DNA of 64,000 bases from Paracoccaceae bacterium (GTDB lineage Bacteria > Pseudomonadota > Alphaproteobacteria > Rhodobacterales > Rhodobacteraceae): assembly GCA_028284605.1 (NCBI GenBank), contig JANQRL010000033.1, positions 118,813 through 182,812 on the forward strand, written 5' to 3'. Of this stretch, positions 8,811 to 16,435 are shown in pieces (position 1 is the stretch's first letter; each line of letters begins with the position of its first letter). Under the pieces are notes generated by a model. It was not told the DNA's origin and did not search any database. It saw only the letters and a program-made list of their open reading frames with translations. The position numbers and the translations under genes are program-made.

Positions 8811-9620
8811 ATGACAGATTTCATTCGGGCGAACGGAATCCGGATGCGATACGATGAGGGTGGCAACCCGCGGCGCCCCGCAGTCATCCTGTCAAATTCC
8901 ATGTCGACCACGCTGGAGATGTGGGATCCCCAATGGGAAAAGCTGTGCAAGGAATTCCACGTCATTCGCTACGATACGCGCGGCCACGGTCAGACGGATG
9001 CGCCGAGCGGGGCCTATACCATGGGTGCGCTCGCCGACGATCTGATCGGGCTGATGGATGCGCTTGAGATCAAGACCGCCCATTTCGTTGGGCTATCGCT
9101 CGGCGGAATGATCTCTCAGCAGATCGCCGTCGCCGAACCCGAACGGGTGCAAAGCCTCTGTCTCATAGCGACGACGGCCAAGTCGCCAGGCGGCGACCCG
9201 CGATACTGGAATGCTCGCCTCGATCAGATCAGGGAAAGCCAGACATTCGAGGTGGTCCTGCCCCTCATTCTCGATAAATGGCTGACCATGAAGTTCCGCC
9301 GCGAGCAGCCTGAACAATTCCGGTTCTTGAGCCAGTTCATTCTCGATACACCGGTAGATGGGTATATCGGGGGAATCTCAGCGATCCGGGACTTCGATAT
9401 CCTGGACCAGATCTCGTCGATCTCCGCCCCCACCTTGATAATCGAGGGGGAAGAGGATTCGAGCACCACCGTTGAGGACGGTCAAGCCATTGCGGAGCGC
9501 ATACCCAATTCGGAGCTTCGGGTCATCCCAAACCGCCGCCACATCTTGAATTGGGAAGCCAAGGACACGATCGATGCGTGGCTATTCGATTGGCTGCGAG
9601 ACCTCACGTCTGACGAGTGA
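8811..9620 (+). CDS. Alpha/beta hydrolase, enol-lactonase-like (copy 2)
   Basis: 269 aa, paralogue of the hydrolase at 4712-5524. Nucleophile Ser96 lies in VGLSLGGM, the acid in EGEEDSST and the catalytic His in RRHILNWEA. ATG 8811 follows GAGAGAAGCA, a usable ribosome-binding site. It is a monocistronic-looking gene after a long non-coding region. The two copies have diverged mostly in the cap region (residues about 125-195), where substrate specificity is set in this fold, so different lactone or ester substrates are plausible. Confidence 0.82.
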   Translation: MTDFIRANGIRMRYDEGGNPRRPAVILSNSMSTTLEMWDPQWEKLCKEFHVIRYDTRGHGQTDAPSGAYTMGALADDLIGLMDALEIKTAHFVGLSLGGMISQQIAVAEPERVQSLCLIATTAKSPGGDPRYWNARLDQIRESQTFEVVLPLILDKWLTMKFRREQPEQFRFLSQFILDTPVDGYIGGISAIRDFDILDQISSISAPTLIIEGEEDSSTTVEDGQAIAERIPNSELRVIPNRRHILNWEAKDTIDAWLFDWLRDLTSDE

Positions 9621-9693
9621 ATGGCCTTGGAGGCAGCTATCGCGATACCTGCGTGGTCCACTTCGGACTTGAGAGCGGAAACGTCTTGGAGTG

Positions 9694-9707
9694 AATACCG
9701 TTATTCC
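9694..9707 (+). promoter_or_regulatory. Operator-like site I upstream of SDR3
   Basis: AATACCGTTATTCC is an imperfect match to the 14-base palindrome found in the other promoter regions of the cluster. It lies about 96 bases before the SDR3 start, in an AT-richer stretch (9680-9730). It is the weakest of the clear matches. Confidence 0.3.
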
Positions 9708-9802
9708 GTACCTATTACCTCGTAATGCTAGGCGAACCGATGCGCGCACTTCACCATTTAGCCGGACGGCGAGGCGCCTGAGGACGGAGAGGTGAAACAG
9801 TC

Positions 9803-10573
9803 TTGAAGAGATTTGAAGGAAAAGTGGCGGTCGTCACCGGTGCCGCCAATGGCATCGGGCGGGCGACCGCGGCACGCATGGCCTCTGAGGGTGCTATCGT
9901 GGCGGCGTTGGATATCAACGGGGCGCGGCTCGAGGAGCTCGTCAGCAAACACGCGTCCGGCCCCGGCAAGATCATTCCGTACCAAGCGAGCGCGGTGGAG
10001 CAGGACCCTGTGGATCGGGTCGTATCTGACGTCCTCGCGCGGAACGACCGGATCGATGTTCTCATCAATACGGTCGGCGGCAGCACGATCCTGAATAGGG
10101 AAGTGGGTGGGCTCGAAACGCTCTCGCTGGAGCAGTGGCGAGCTCTTATCGACTTCAATCTGACGGGGTGTTTCCTGTCTATGCATGCGGTGATCCCTGC
10201 GATGAAATCTCGGAAATCCGGAAAGATCGTGAACGTATCGTCCATCGCTGGTCGCGGTCTCAGTAAGGTCAGCAGCTCCGCCTACGCCGCCGCGAAAGGA
10301 GGGCTTATCGCTCTGACGCGAAAGCTGTCTTTCGAACTTGGTCCCTTCGGAATAACGTGCAATGCCATCGCACCAGGCATTTCGCTGACCGACCGCGTAG
10401 AACCACGCTGGAAAAAGAGAAGCGAAGAAGAAAAGAAAGGCGTTCTCGCCAACATTCCCTTGGGCCGTCTGCCGCGTTCGGAGGACCAGGCAGGGGTGAT
10501 CTGCTTTCTTGCATCCGAAGACGCAAATTTCGTGACCGGAGTCACGATTGATGTGGCCGGTGGCCAGCGCTGA
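9803..10573 (+). CDS. SDR-family oxidoreductase (SDR3)
   Basis: 256-aa FabG-like short-chain dehydrogenase: TGAANGIG cofactor motif, INTVGG in place of the usual NNAGG, NVSSIAG catalytic Ser, YAAAK catalytic Tyr/Lys, and a DVAGGQR end where most relatives have VDGG. The start is TTG 9803, preceded by GGAGAGGTGAAACAG; no ATG occurs before the Rossmann strand. It stands alone between the hydrolase and the leftward aldehyde dehydrogenase. The substrate is unknown. Confidence 0.86.
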   Translation: MKRFEGKVAVVTGAANGIGRATAARMASEGAIVAALDINGARLEELVSKHASGPGKIIPYQASAVEQDPVDRVVSDVLARNDRIDVLINTVGGSTILNREVGGLETLSLEQWRALIDFNLTGCFLSMHAVIPAMKSRKSGKIVNVSSIAGRGLSKVSSSAYAAAKGGLIALTRKLSFELGPFGITCNAIAPGISLTDRVEPRWKKRSEEEKKGVLANIPLGRLPRSEDQAGVICFLASEDANFVTGVTIDVAGGQR

Positions 10574-10891
10574 CGGGGCATTGCCGTCCTGGTGCCCCTA
10601 CGAATAGAGGCGGTTCGATCTGAGGGACCGCGCGCGATACAGAAACCGGAGGCTCCAGCCTTCCCCACGCTGACTCATCTGCACTTCAAGAGCTCGTTTG
10701 ATGGCCGGTGACAATCGCCCGGGAGGCTCATTCCACGGAAACCGATGGATCGCGAAAGGACCATGGCGAGGAGATTGAATGTCCCGGGCGCGACCTCCAT
10801 CGCCCCCGGCCCCCGATCGCCTTCCGCGGATCAGGCTTAGCGCCCGATACTCTTGGCGACCCGGCGCAATCGTCCCTACCCCGTAGGGGTG
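10574..10891. other. Non-coding gap between convergent genes
   Basis: 318 bases between SDR3 and the ALDH1 stop. I see no gene, no strong terminator stem with a T-run and no repeat. Short open frames here lack family features. Confidence 0.4.
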
Positions 10892-12334
10892 CTAGCTGGC
10901 CGCGCGCCAGCCCGAAACAGCCTTCTCCACCAGGAACTCCATGATGCCCCAGACGCCGCCTTCTCGCGCCTGACCTGACATACCGACCCCGCCGAAGGGC
11001 GATCCTGCGGACGGGAATACACCGTTCACATGCACCATGCCGGAGTTCAGTGCTTGGCTAACGCGGCCGACCCGCTCGGCATCTTGCGATTGGATGTAGT
11101 TCGAAAGCCCGTAGGAGGTATCATTGGCCATTCGGACAGCTTCTTCTTCCGTCTCGAAAGGCGTGATCGTCATGACCGGGCCGAAGATCTCTTCCTGCTC
11201 CAGCGTCGACCCGGCTTTCACATCGGCAAAGATCGTCGGTCGAATGTAGTAGCCGTCCTGCAAGCCTTCGGGATGGCCCAGCCCGCCCGCAATGAGCGTG
11301 GCACCTTCCGATATTCCGATTTCGATGTATTTCTGGATCTTGTCGAACTGCGTTTTATTCACCACGGGCCCGATATGTGCACCGTTTTTCGATGCGGGCC
11401 CCACTTCTATGCTGGAGGCGACCTTGCCAGCGATCTCAACGGCTTTTTCGTAGTAGCTGCGCTCGACGAACATTCGGGACGGCGCATTGCACGACTGGCC
11501 GGAGTTGTTCATGATGTGGCGCACGCCGCGTTCGACGGCTTCGCTGTCTGCATCATCGAAAACGAGATTTGCTCCCTTGCCACCGAGTTCCAAGGCCACA
11601 CGCTTCAGCGTGCCGGCGGCTGCTTTCGAGATCGCCTTGCCCGCCCGGGTGGAGCCTGTGAACGAGATCATGCTGACATCCGGATGCTCCGACAGTTGAG
11701 TGCCAACGCCCTGCCCGTCCCCATGGAGCATGTTGAAGACGCCCTTGGGCAACCCTAGATCATCGATCAGTTCGGTGAGGAGGATCGAGGAAAGCGGTGC
11801 CTCTTCGGAGGGTTTCAACACGATCGTACAGCCTGCGAGCAGCGCCGGAACAACCTTCAGGACAACCTGATTCATGGGCCAGTTCCAGGGCGTTATGAGC
11901 CCAACGACTCCGATGGGTTGCAGGACGATCTGGTCTTCGGGCGTGTCCGGTCTCAAGGGGCGGAGCCACTTGAGTTCCTTGAAGCCGAGGATCGCTGAGT
12001 CGATCTGAACCGTGCCTTGCGGGGCTTGCTGTGCGCGAGCCATGGCAATTGGCGCGCCCATCTCCCGGCTGATGGCTTGCGCCATGTCCTCGATGCGTCT
12101 TTCGTAGATGTCGCGTAGCCGCAGGACGTAGCTCAAACGCTCTTCGGGATCGGTTGTGGACCAAGCTGGAAAGGCGGTCTTTGCTGCCGCCACGGCCGCA
12201 TTCGTGTCGTCGAGACCGCCGAGATTGATCTTGGCTACCGCCTGTCCTGTGGACGGGTCAATGACATCGTGCGGCACCGCCACAGACGGGGCAGTCCATT
12301 GACCCCCGATATAGAATCTTTCGCTGTTGGACAT
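10892..12334 (-). CDS. Aldehyde dehydrogenase family protein (ALDH1)
   Basis: 480-aa NAD(P)-dependent aldehyde dehydrogenase. Visible family sites are TPWNWP (oxyanion Asn), the FTGSTRAGK cofactor loop, LELGGKGAN (general-base Glu) and the nucleophilic Cys in NNSGQSCNAPSR. The end PFGGVGMSGQAREGG is the usual oligomerisation segment. ATG 12334 is preceded by GGGAGACCTCG; the frame is open to 12478 but that extension has no family sequence. It lies 174 bases downstream of the aminotransferase on the same strand, with no clear promoter between, so co-transcription is likely. It would oxidise the semialdehyde made by the aminotransferase; this is inference from context. Confidence 0.9.
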   Translation of the reverse strand: MSNSERFYIGGQWTAPSVAVPHDVIDPSTGQAVAKINLGGLDDTNAAVAAAKTAFPAWSTTDPEERLSYVLRLRDIYERRIEDMAQAISREMGAPIAMARAQQAPQGTVQIDSAILGFKELKWLRPLRPDTPEDQIVLQPIGVVGLITPWNWPMNQVVLKVVPALLAGCTIVLKPSEEAPLSSILLTELIDDLGLPKGVFNMLHGDGQGVGTQLSEHPDVSMISFTGSTRAGKAISKAAAGTLKRVALELGGKGANLVFDDADSEAVERGVRHIMNNSGQSCNAPSRMFVERSYYEKAVEIAGKVASSIEVGPASKNGAHIGPVVNKTQFDKIQKYIEIGISEGATLIAGGLGHPEGLQDGYYIRPTIFADVKAGSTLEQEEIFGPVMTITPFETEEEAVRMANDTSYGLSNYIQSQDAERVGRVSQALNSGMVHVNGVFPSAGSPFGGVGMSGQAREGGVWGIMEFLVEKAVSGWRAAS

Positions 12335-12508
12335 CGAGGTCTCCCGAGCGCTTGGCGTTGCTGTTTTGGCCGTGATTACAATCGTCGATGCTTCCTCAAC
12401 CCGTTTACATGCCAGGGATGGTCGCACGGCGCCCAGATCATTAGCGCCAAGCCGCTTCGTGTATCTCTGATCGCCCAATCGGCTTCCTTACAAATAGCGA
12501 GCGACGCA

Positions 12509-13879
12509 TCAGCCGCGTACCGTTCTCAGAACGCCGTCGAGCGCTATCCGCACCTTCGAGACGAGCTCGTCAATCTCGTCCTTCGCAATCACCAGTGGTG
12601 GGGACGCGACGAGGACGTCTCGCACAGGGCGCACTACGAGTCCCTCTCTATAGGCCGCATCGCTAACGGCCGCCGCGCCGTGATCTGGTTTGGCAAGCTC
12701 GTGATTAGGGGCCACTGCTCCGACGTTGATCTCCAAGCCCGCAAGGAGACCGTAGGACCGCGCCTCACCCACCAGCGGGTGATCCGCGAGCGTCTGCCAG
12801 GTTGCGCGGAAATGCGGCACAGCGGTTTCCGCCGCCGTTTCCACAATCCGTTCCTCCCGCATCAGTTTGATTGTGGCGATTGCAGCGGCGCAGCAGACCG
12901 GATGGGACGCGTAGGTATATCCGTGCCAGATCGCCTGACCGCTCTCGTAGAGCGCATCGGCGATATGGTCACGCATTCCGACCGCGCCGACCGGCAGGTA
13001 TCCCGATGAGATGCCCTTGGCCATGGTGATGAAATCGGGCTGGAAGCCAAAGGACTCACAGCCGAACCACTTGCCGGTACGTCCAAAGCCCGTAATCACC
13101 TCATCGGCACAAAGAAGCACGTCGCGTTCCTTGCAGATTTCGGCAACCTGCGGCCAATAGTTGTCGGGCGGGATGATGACGCCGCCCCCGCCCTGGATCG
13201 GCTCCCCAATGAAGGCGGCGACACGGTCGGGTCCGATGGAGTCGATTGCCAGTGCCACTTGGCGGGCGGCGAAATCACCGAACGCCTCCTCCGACATGCC
13301 GTTGCCGTGCAGGTAATGGTAGGGCGGCATGATATGGTGGATGTCGGGGATCGGCAGACCGCCATGCTGATGCATGAGGCCGGTATGGCCGAGCGATGCA
13401 CCCGCGACTGTCGAGCCGTGATAGGCGTAGCGGCGCGAGATGAAGACTTTCTTTGACGGTTTACCGACCTGATCCCAGTAGGTGCGGGCAAGACGGAAGA
13501 CCGTATCGTTGCCCTCGGAGCCCGACCCGCAATAGACGAACCGATTGATATCGCCGGGGCAAATCTCGGCGAGAAGGGCAGAGAGCTCGATAACCTGCGC
13601 GTGGGAGCTTTTGAAGAACGTGGAATAGTAGGAGAGCTTCCTCAGCTGCTCGATGATGGCCTCTTCGATCTCCTGTCGGCCATAGCCCACATTCACGTTC
13701 CAGAGCCCGGCCATGCCATCGAGGATCTTCCGGCCGGCTTCATCGAAGAGATAGCAGCCTTTGGCGCTATCGACGAAGCGGGTCCCCTCTGCTCGCAGCG
13801 CCGCCTGATCCGTGAAGGGATGGATGTGATGTGCGCCATCCAGTTCGCGCAGCACGTCGATATCGCCGTGAATCCCCAT
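12509..13879 (-). CDS. Class III (omega-amino acid type) aminotransferase
   Basis: 456-aa PLP enzyme of aminotransferase class III, related to putrescine-, beta-alanine- and taurine-pyruvate transaminases. Seen are GMAGLWNVNVGYGRQEI near the N-terminus, the CGSGSEGNDTVFRLAR phosphate-binding region, YAYHGST, LLCADEVITGFGRTG with the PLP Asp, and the Schiff-base Lys in TMAKGISSGYLPVGA. ATG 13879 is chosen over ATG 13912 because GAGGAGC sits 8 bases before it. A promoter with a perfect copy of the cluster palindrome is just upstream. A homologous C-terminal scrap survives at 8182-8345. A primary or omega-amine donor is expected. Confidence 0.9.
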   Translation of the reverse strand: MGIHGDIDVLRELDGAHHIHPFTDQAALRAEGTRFVDSAKGCYLFDEAGRKILDGMAGLWNVNVGYGRQEIEEAIIEQLRKLSYYSTFFKSSHAQVIELSALLAEICPGDINRFVYCGSGSEGNDTVFRLARTYWDQVGKPSKKVFISRRYAYHGSTVAGASLGHTGLMHQHGGLPIPDIHHIMPPYHYLHGNGMSEEAFGDFAARQVALAIDSIGPDRVAAFIGEPIQGGGGVIIPPDNYWPQVAEICKERDVLLCADEVITGFGRTGKWFGCESFGFQPDFITMAKGISSGYLPVGAVGMRDHIADALYESGQAIWHGYTYASHPVCCAAAIATIKLMREERIVETAAETAVPHFRATWQTLADHPLVGEARSYGLLAGLEINVGAVAPNHELAKPDHGAAAVSDAAYREGLVVRPVRDVLVASPPLVIAKDEIDELVSKVRIALDGVLRTVRG

Positions 13880-13929
13880 ATCCGTAGCTCCTCTGAGGTT
13901 GCCGAGTGACATTCATTGCGGCCACGGAC

Positions 13930-13959
13930 AGTATGCCCATACTTTTATTTTGGTGTCAA
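13930..13959 (-). promoter_or_regulatory. Aminotransferase promoter with perfect palindrome (site C)
   Basis: AGTATGCCCATACT (13930-13943) is a perfect 6-2-6 inverted repeat. On the minus strand TTGACA (13959-13954) and CATACT (13935-13930) form a -35/-10 pair with an 18-base spacer, so the palindrome covers the -10 and a bound repressor would block transcription. This is the best copy of the motif. Confidence 0.62.
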
Positions 13960-14024
13960 CGCGCCGGCATGAGGCACGGAGATCCGCAAAGCCCTCAATT
14001 TCTCAAGGAACCAAAGGCGTCGTA

Positions 14025-14669
14025 TCAAGCCTTTGCCGTGCTTTTCTCGACGCTGTTCTTCGCGCCCATCTCGGTCTCAATCATGTCGCAGAACACCTGG
14101 AGCCACTGCTTTTTCTTGAGCGCCACTTCTTCTTCGGACCGGCTGATCGTCAATATGCCGATACTGCGAAGGAAGATGTTGGTGTAGTCGTCGACGATAT
14201 CGAAAATCTTGCTGCCGTCGAAGATCTCGGCCCCAAACACGCCGCGATAAAGGGTTTCGGATCGCTCCCTGTTCTGGTGGCGCACTTGCTGACCGTGCCA
14301 GCGCAACACCGGATCAGTCCGCTGGGCCATGAAGAACTCATTAGAGATATTGTTCAGATAGCCAAGCTGGATTTCCATGACGGTCTGCAGGAAATAGAGA
14401 ATATCCCCGCGGTTCCGAATTCGCAGGTCGCCAAAGCGTTCTTCGAGCGTCTCTGTCCGCTGCTGATGGTAGGTGTCAATCAGCGCAATCAGCAGTTTCT
14501 CCTTCGAGGAGAAGTGATGCATGTAGGCGCCGATCGACAATTGGGCCCGCTCAACGACCTTTGCCACCGTGAGGTTCGCATAGCCCTCATTCTCGAGCTG
14601 CTCCATGGCCGCGCGAATGATGCGCTCGCGGGTGAAACTGGCCCGCTTCTGCTTGGGTTTCTCGTTCAC
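14025..14669 (-). CDS. TetR-family transcriptional regulator
   Basis: 214 aa. The N-terminal TetR helix-turn-helix is clear (RERIIRAAMEQLENEGYANL, TVAKVVERAQLSIGAYMHHF, SSKEKLLIALID), followed by a divergent ligand-binding/dimer domain. The GTG start at 14669 is preceded by CAGGGAGGTCCAACA; an upstream in-frame ATG at 14717 has no ribosome-binding site. It is the only transcription factor in the catabolic block and the natural candidate to read the repeated palindrome in the surrounding promoters. Whether it represses or activates cannot be read from sequence. Confidence 0.88.
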   Translation of the reverse strand: MNEKPKQKRASFTRERIIRAAMEQLENEGYANLTVAKVVERAQLSIGAYMHHFSSKEKLLIALIDTYHQQRTETLEERFGDLRIRNRGDILYFLQTVMEIQLGYLNNISNEFFMAQRTDPVLRWHGQQVRHQNRERSETLYRGVFGAEIFDGSKIFDIVDDYTNIFLRSIGILTISRSEEEVALKKKQWLQVFCDMIETEMGAKNSVEKSTAKA

Positions 14670-14727
14670 TGTTGGACCTCCCTGACATCTCGCGGTCCGG
14701 CTCGCCGCAGCAGACATCGGCCTACGC

Positions 14728-14763
14728 TTGACATTTAAGTATCAGACCACGCGCGGGGAGCAA
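14728..14763 (-). promoter_or_regulatory. Possible tetR promoter (site F)
   Basis: On the minus strand TTGCTC (14763-14758) is followed about 16-17 bases later by TACTTA, a weak sigma70-like pair. GATACT next to it resembles one half of the cluster palindrome, but the other half is poor. Confidence 0.25.
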
Positions 14764-14771
14764 AGTTGCTC

Positions 14772-15632
14772 TCATAAACGCTCTCGGGGGCCGCCAGCCT
14801 TAAGTGCGTTGTCGAGGGCCTCGCGCATCAGCACAGTCTCGGTAACAACGTCCACATTGCGGCAATCCTCCCAAGGCTTGTGTATGTACTCAATACAGAT
14901 GCCGCCATAAAAGCCCGCCGCCGCGAGGAGCCGGACAAGCTCGGCCACGTCGATCACGCCGTCATGGCTTCCCGCCTGCACGTGCGTCGGCGTCGCCTGA
15001 CGGACCTGCACCCGTGTCGTTCGGCGCATGAGCGGAACCAGGTCGCTGAGAGCGTCCCCCTGAACGATGAAGTGACTTGGGTCGAAATTGATCGACAGTC
15101 CCGGAACAGCGTCGCAGAGCCCGAGCGCCGCCTCCGGTCGCGCGGCTACCGACCCGATATGAGGTTCAAACGCACAGGCGATCCGGTGACGCGAGGCCGC
15201 GGCAACGTGATCTTTGAGAGCGCCGACCGACCGGGCGAAACTTGCCTCTTGGGTGTCCCCCTCGGGTACGATCCCCGGCAAGATAGTCAGCCCCGGAGAC
15301 CCCAACATCTTTGCGAACCGTGCAAAGGCATCCGTCGCGGCGACATTCTGCTCGTGCTCGGCCTTTGACGGCGTGTTGACCGCCCGCCGGTCCGGCATCG
15401 TGGCAAATACGTCCGCGCAGGACAGGGCTTCCGTCGTGATCAGGGACCGTATCCGGTCTGCCATCTGGTCGGGGGCCGCCAAGATGTCGCCGGGCTCGAT
15501 ATGCGGCTCCCCCGCAAAACACTGCAGATCGACAAACTCGAACCCCAGAAGCCGGATGAAGCGCAGCGCCAAAGGCAGGGGCAATGCCGGGAACGCCGCC
15601 GTCATGCAGGACAGCTCGACCCGTGGCCTCAT
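14772..15632 (-). CDS. Sugar phosphate isomerase/epimerase-like TIM barrel
   Basis: 286 aa with the xylose-isomerase-like/AP-endonuclease-2 barrel layout: acidic and His metal ligands appear in CAFEPHIGS (Glu), NFDPSHF (Asp, His), VQAGSHDG and ICIEYIHKPW (Glu). Such proteins isomerise or dehydrate sugar or keto-acid compounds. It overlaps the SDR4 stop by the ATGA of its own start and ends the transporter operon, so it probably acts on the imported compound or an early product. The exact reaction is unknown. Confidence 0.75.
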   Translation of the reverse strand: MRPRVELSCMTAAFPALPLPLALRFIRLLGFEFVDLQCFAGEPHIEPGDILAAPDQMADRIRSLITTEALSCADVFATMPDRRAVNTPSKAEHEQNVAATDAFARFAKMLGSPGLTILPGIVPEGDTQEASFARSVGALKDHVAAASRHRIACAFEPHIGSVAARPEAALGLCDAVPGLSINFDPSHFIVQGDALSDLVPLMRRTTRVQVRQATPTHVQAGSHDGVIDVAELVRLLAAAGFYGGICIEYIHKPWEDCRNVDVVTETVLMREALDNALKAGGPRERL

Positions 15633-16396
15633 CGCGATGCTGCTGGCGGGCCTACGGTCTCCGCTCCGTCTACCACAAATGCCGAGCCCTGAACGAAGCT
15701 CGCTTCGTCTGAACAGATCCAGAAGATCGCATTGGCGATCTCTTCGGGCAATCCAAGCCGTCCCATGGGCTTGAGGTCGAGTGTCCGCGCACGGAACCCC
15801 TCATTTCCGGCAAGCCAGGTCTCGACCATCTCGGTGCCGATCGTTCCAGGACAAACGGTGTTGATCCGGACGCCGGAGCGTGCGTGGTCCAGGGCGGCAG
15901 CTCGGGTCAGACCGATAATGCCGTGCTTGGCGGCAACATAGGCTGGGTTTTCACGACCGCCTGCAATGCCCCAGATCGAGCCCACATTGCAGATCGCCCC
16001 ATGACGTGCGGGCAGCATCAGCTTGAGTTCCTGGTGGAGGCAGCGCCAGGTTCCGTTGAGATTGACGTCGATGATCTTTGTCCAGTTCGCCTCATCGATG
16101 TCGCCGGCACCGCCCTGAAACCCCAGGGCTCCTGCGCAGTTCACGGCGATGTCGAGCCGGCCGAACAGATCGGCAATACGTGCAAAGGCCCGCGCGACCG
16201 CGTCAAAGGAGCATTGATCGCACACGAGGGGCAGAACCTCGGCCGCACCGGCATCGCGCATGTCCTGGGCTGCAGAGAGAAGGCCTTCCTCGTTCAGATC
16301 GAGGATGGCAACGGCAAACCCTTCACGCGCGAACCGCAAGGCCGCTGCTCTGCCAATGCCGGATGCAGCCCCTGTGATGACGACATTCTGGTTCAT
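15629..16396 (-). CDS. SDR-family oxidoreductase (SDR4)
   Basis: 255-aa short-chain dehydrogenase: TGAASGIG, NCAGA, NVGSIWG catalytic Ser, YVAAK catalytic pair and VDGAE near the end. It lies 39 bases after the ABC ATPase stop and overlaps the TIM-barrel gene, so it is in the transporter operon. The substrate is unknown. Confidence 0.87.
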   Translation of the reverse strand: MNQNVVITGAASGIGRAAALRFAREGFAVAILDLNEEGLLSAAQDMRDAGAAEVLPLVCDQCSFDAVARAFARIADLFGRLDIAVNCAGALGFQGGAGDIDEANWTKIIDVNLNGTWRCLHQELKLMLPARHGAICNVGSIWGIAGGRENPAYVAAKHGIIGLTRAAALDHARSGVRINTVCPGTIGTEMVETWLAGNEGFRARTLDLKPMGRLGLPEEIANAIFWICSDEASFVQGSAFVVDGAETVGPPAASR

Positions 16397-16435
16397 GTGT
16401 TCCTCTTCGTGAGCGGCATAGGCGCCCGACCGAAC

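Noticed and set aside
4712..9620. Protocatechuate/beta-ketoadipate pathway because of PcaD-like hydrolases
   Set aside because: No pcaB, pcaC, pcaG/H, pcaI/J or related genes are present, and the CMD-like protein alone is not specific.
14880..14900. GTATGTACTCAATAC-like sequence as another operator copy
   Set aside because: It lies inside the coding part of the TIM-barrel gene and does not keep the 6-2-6 spacing.
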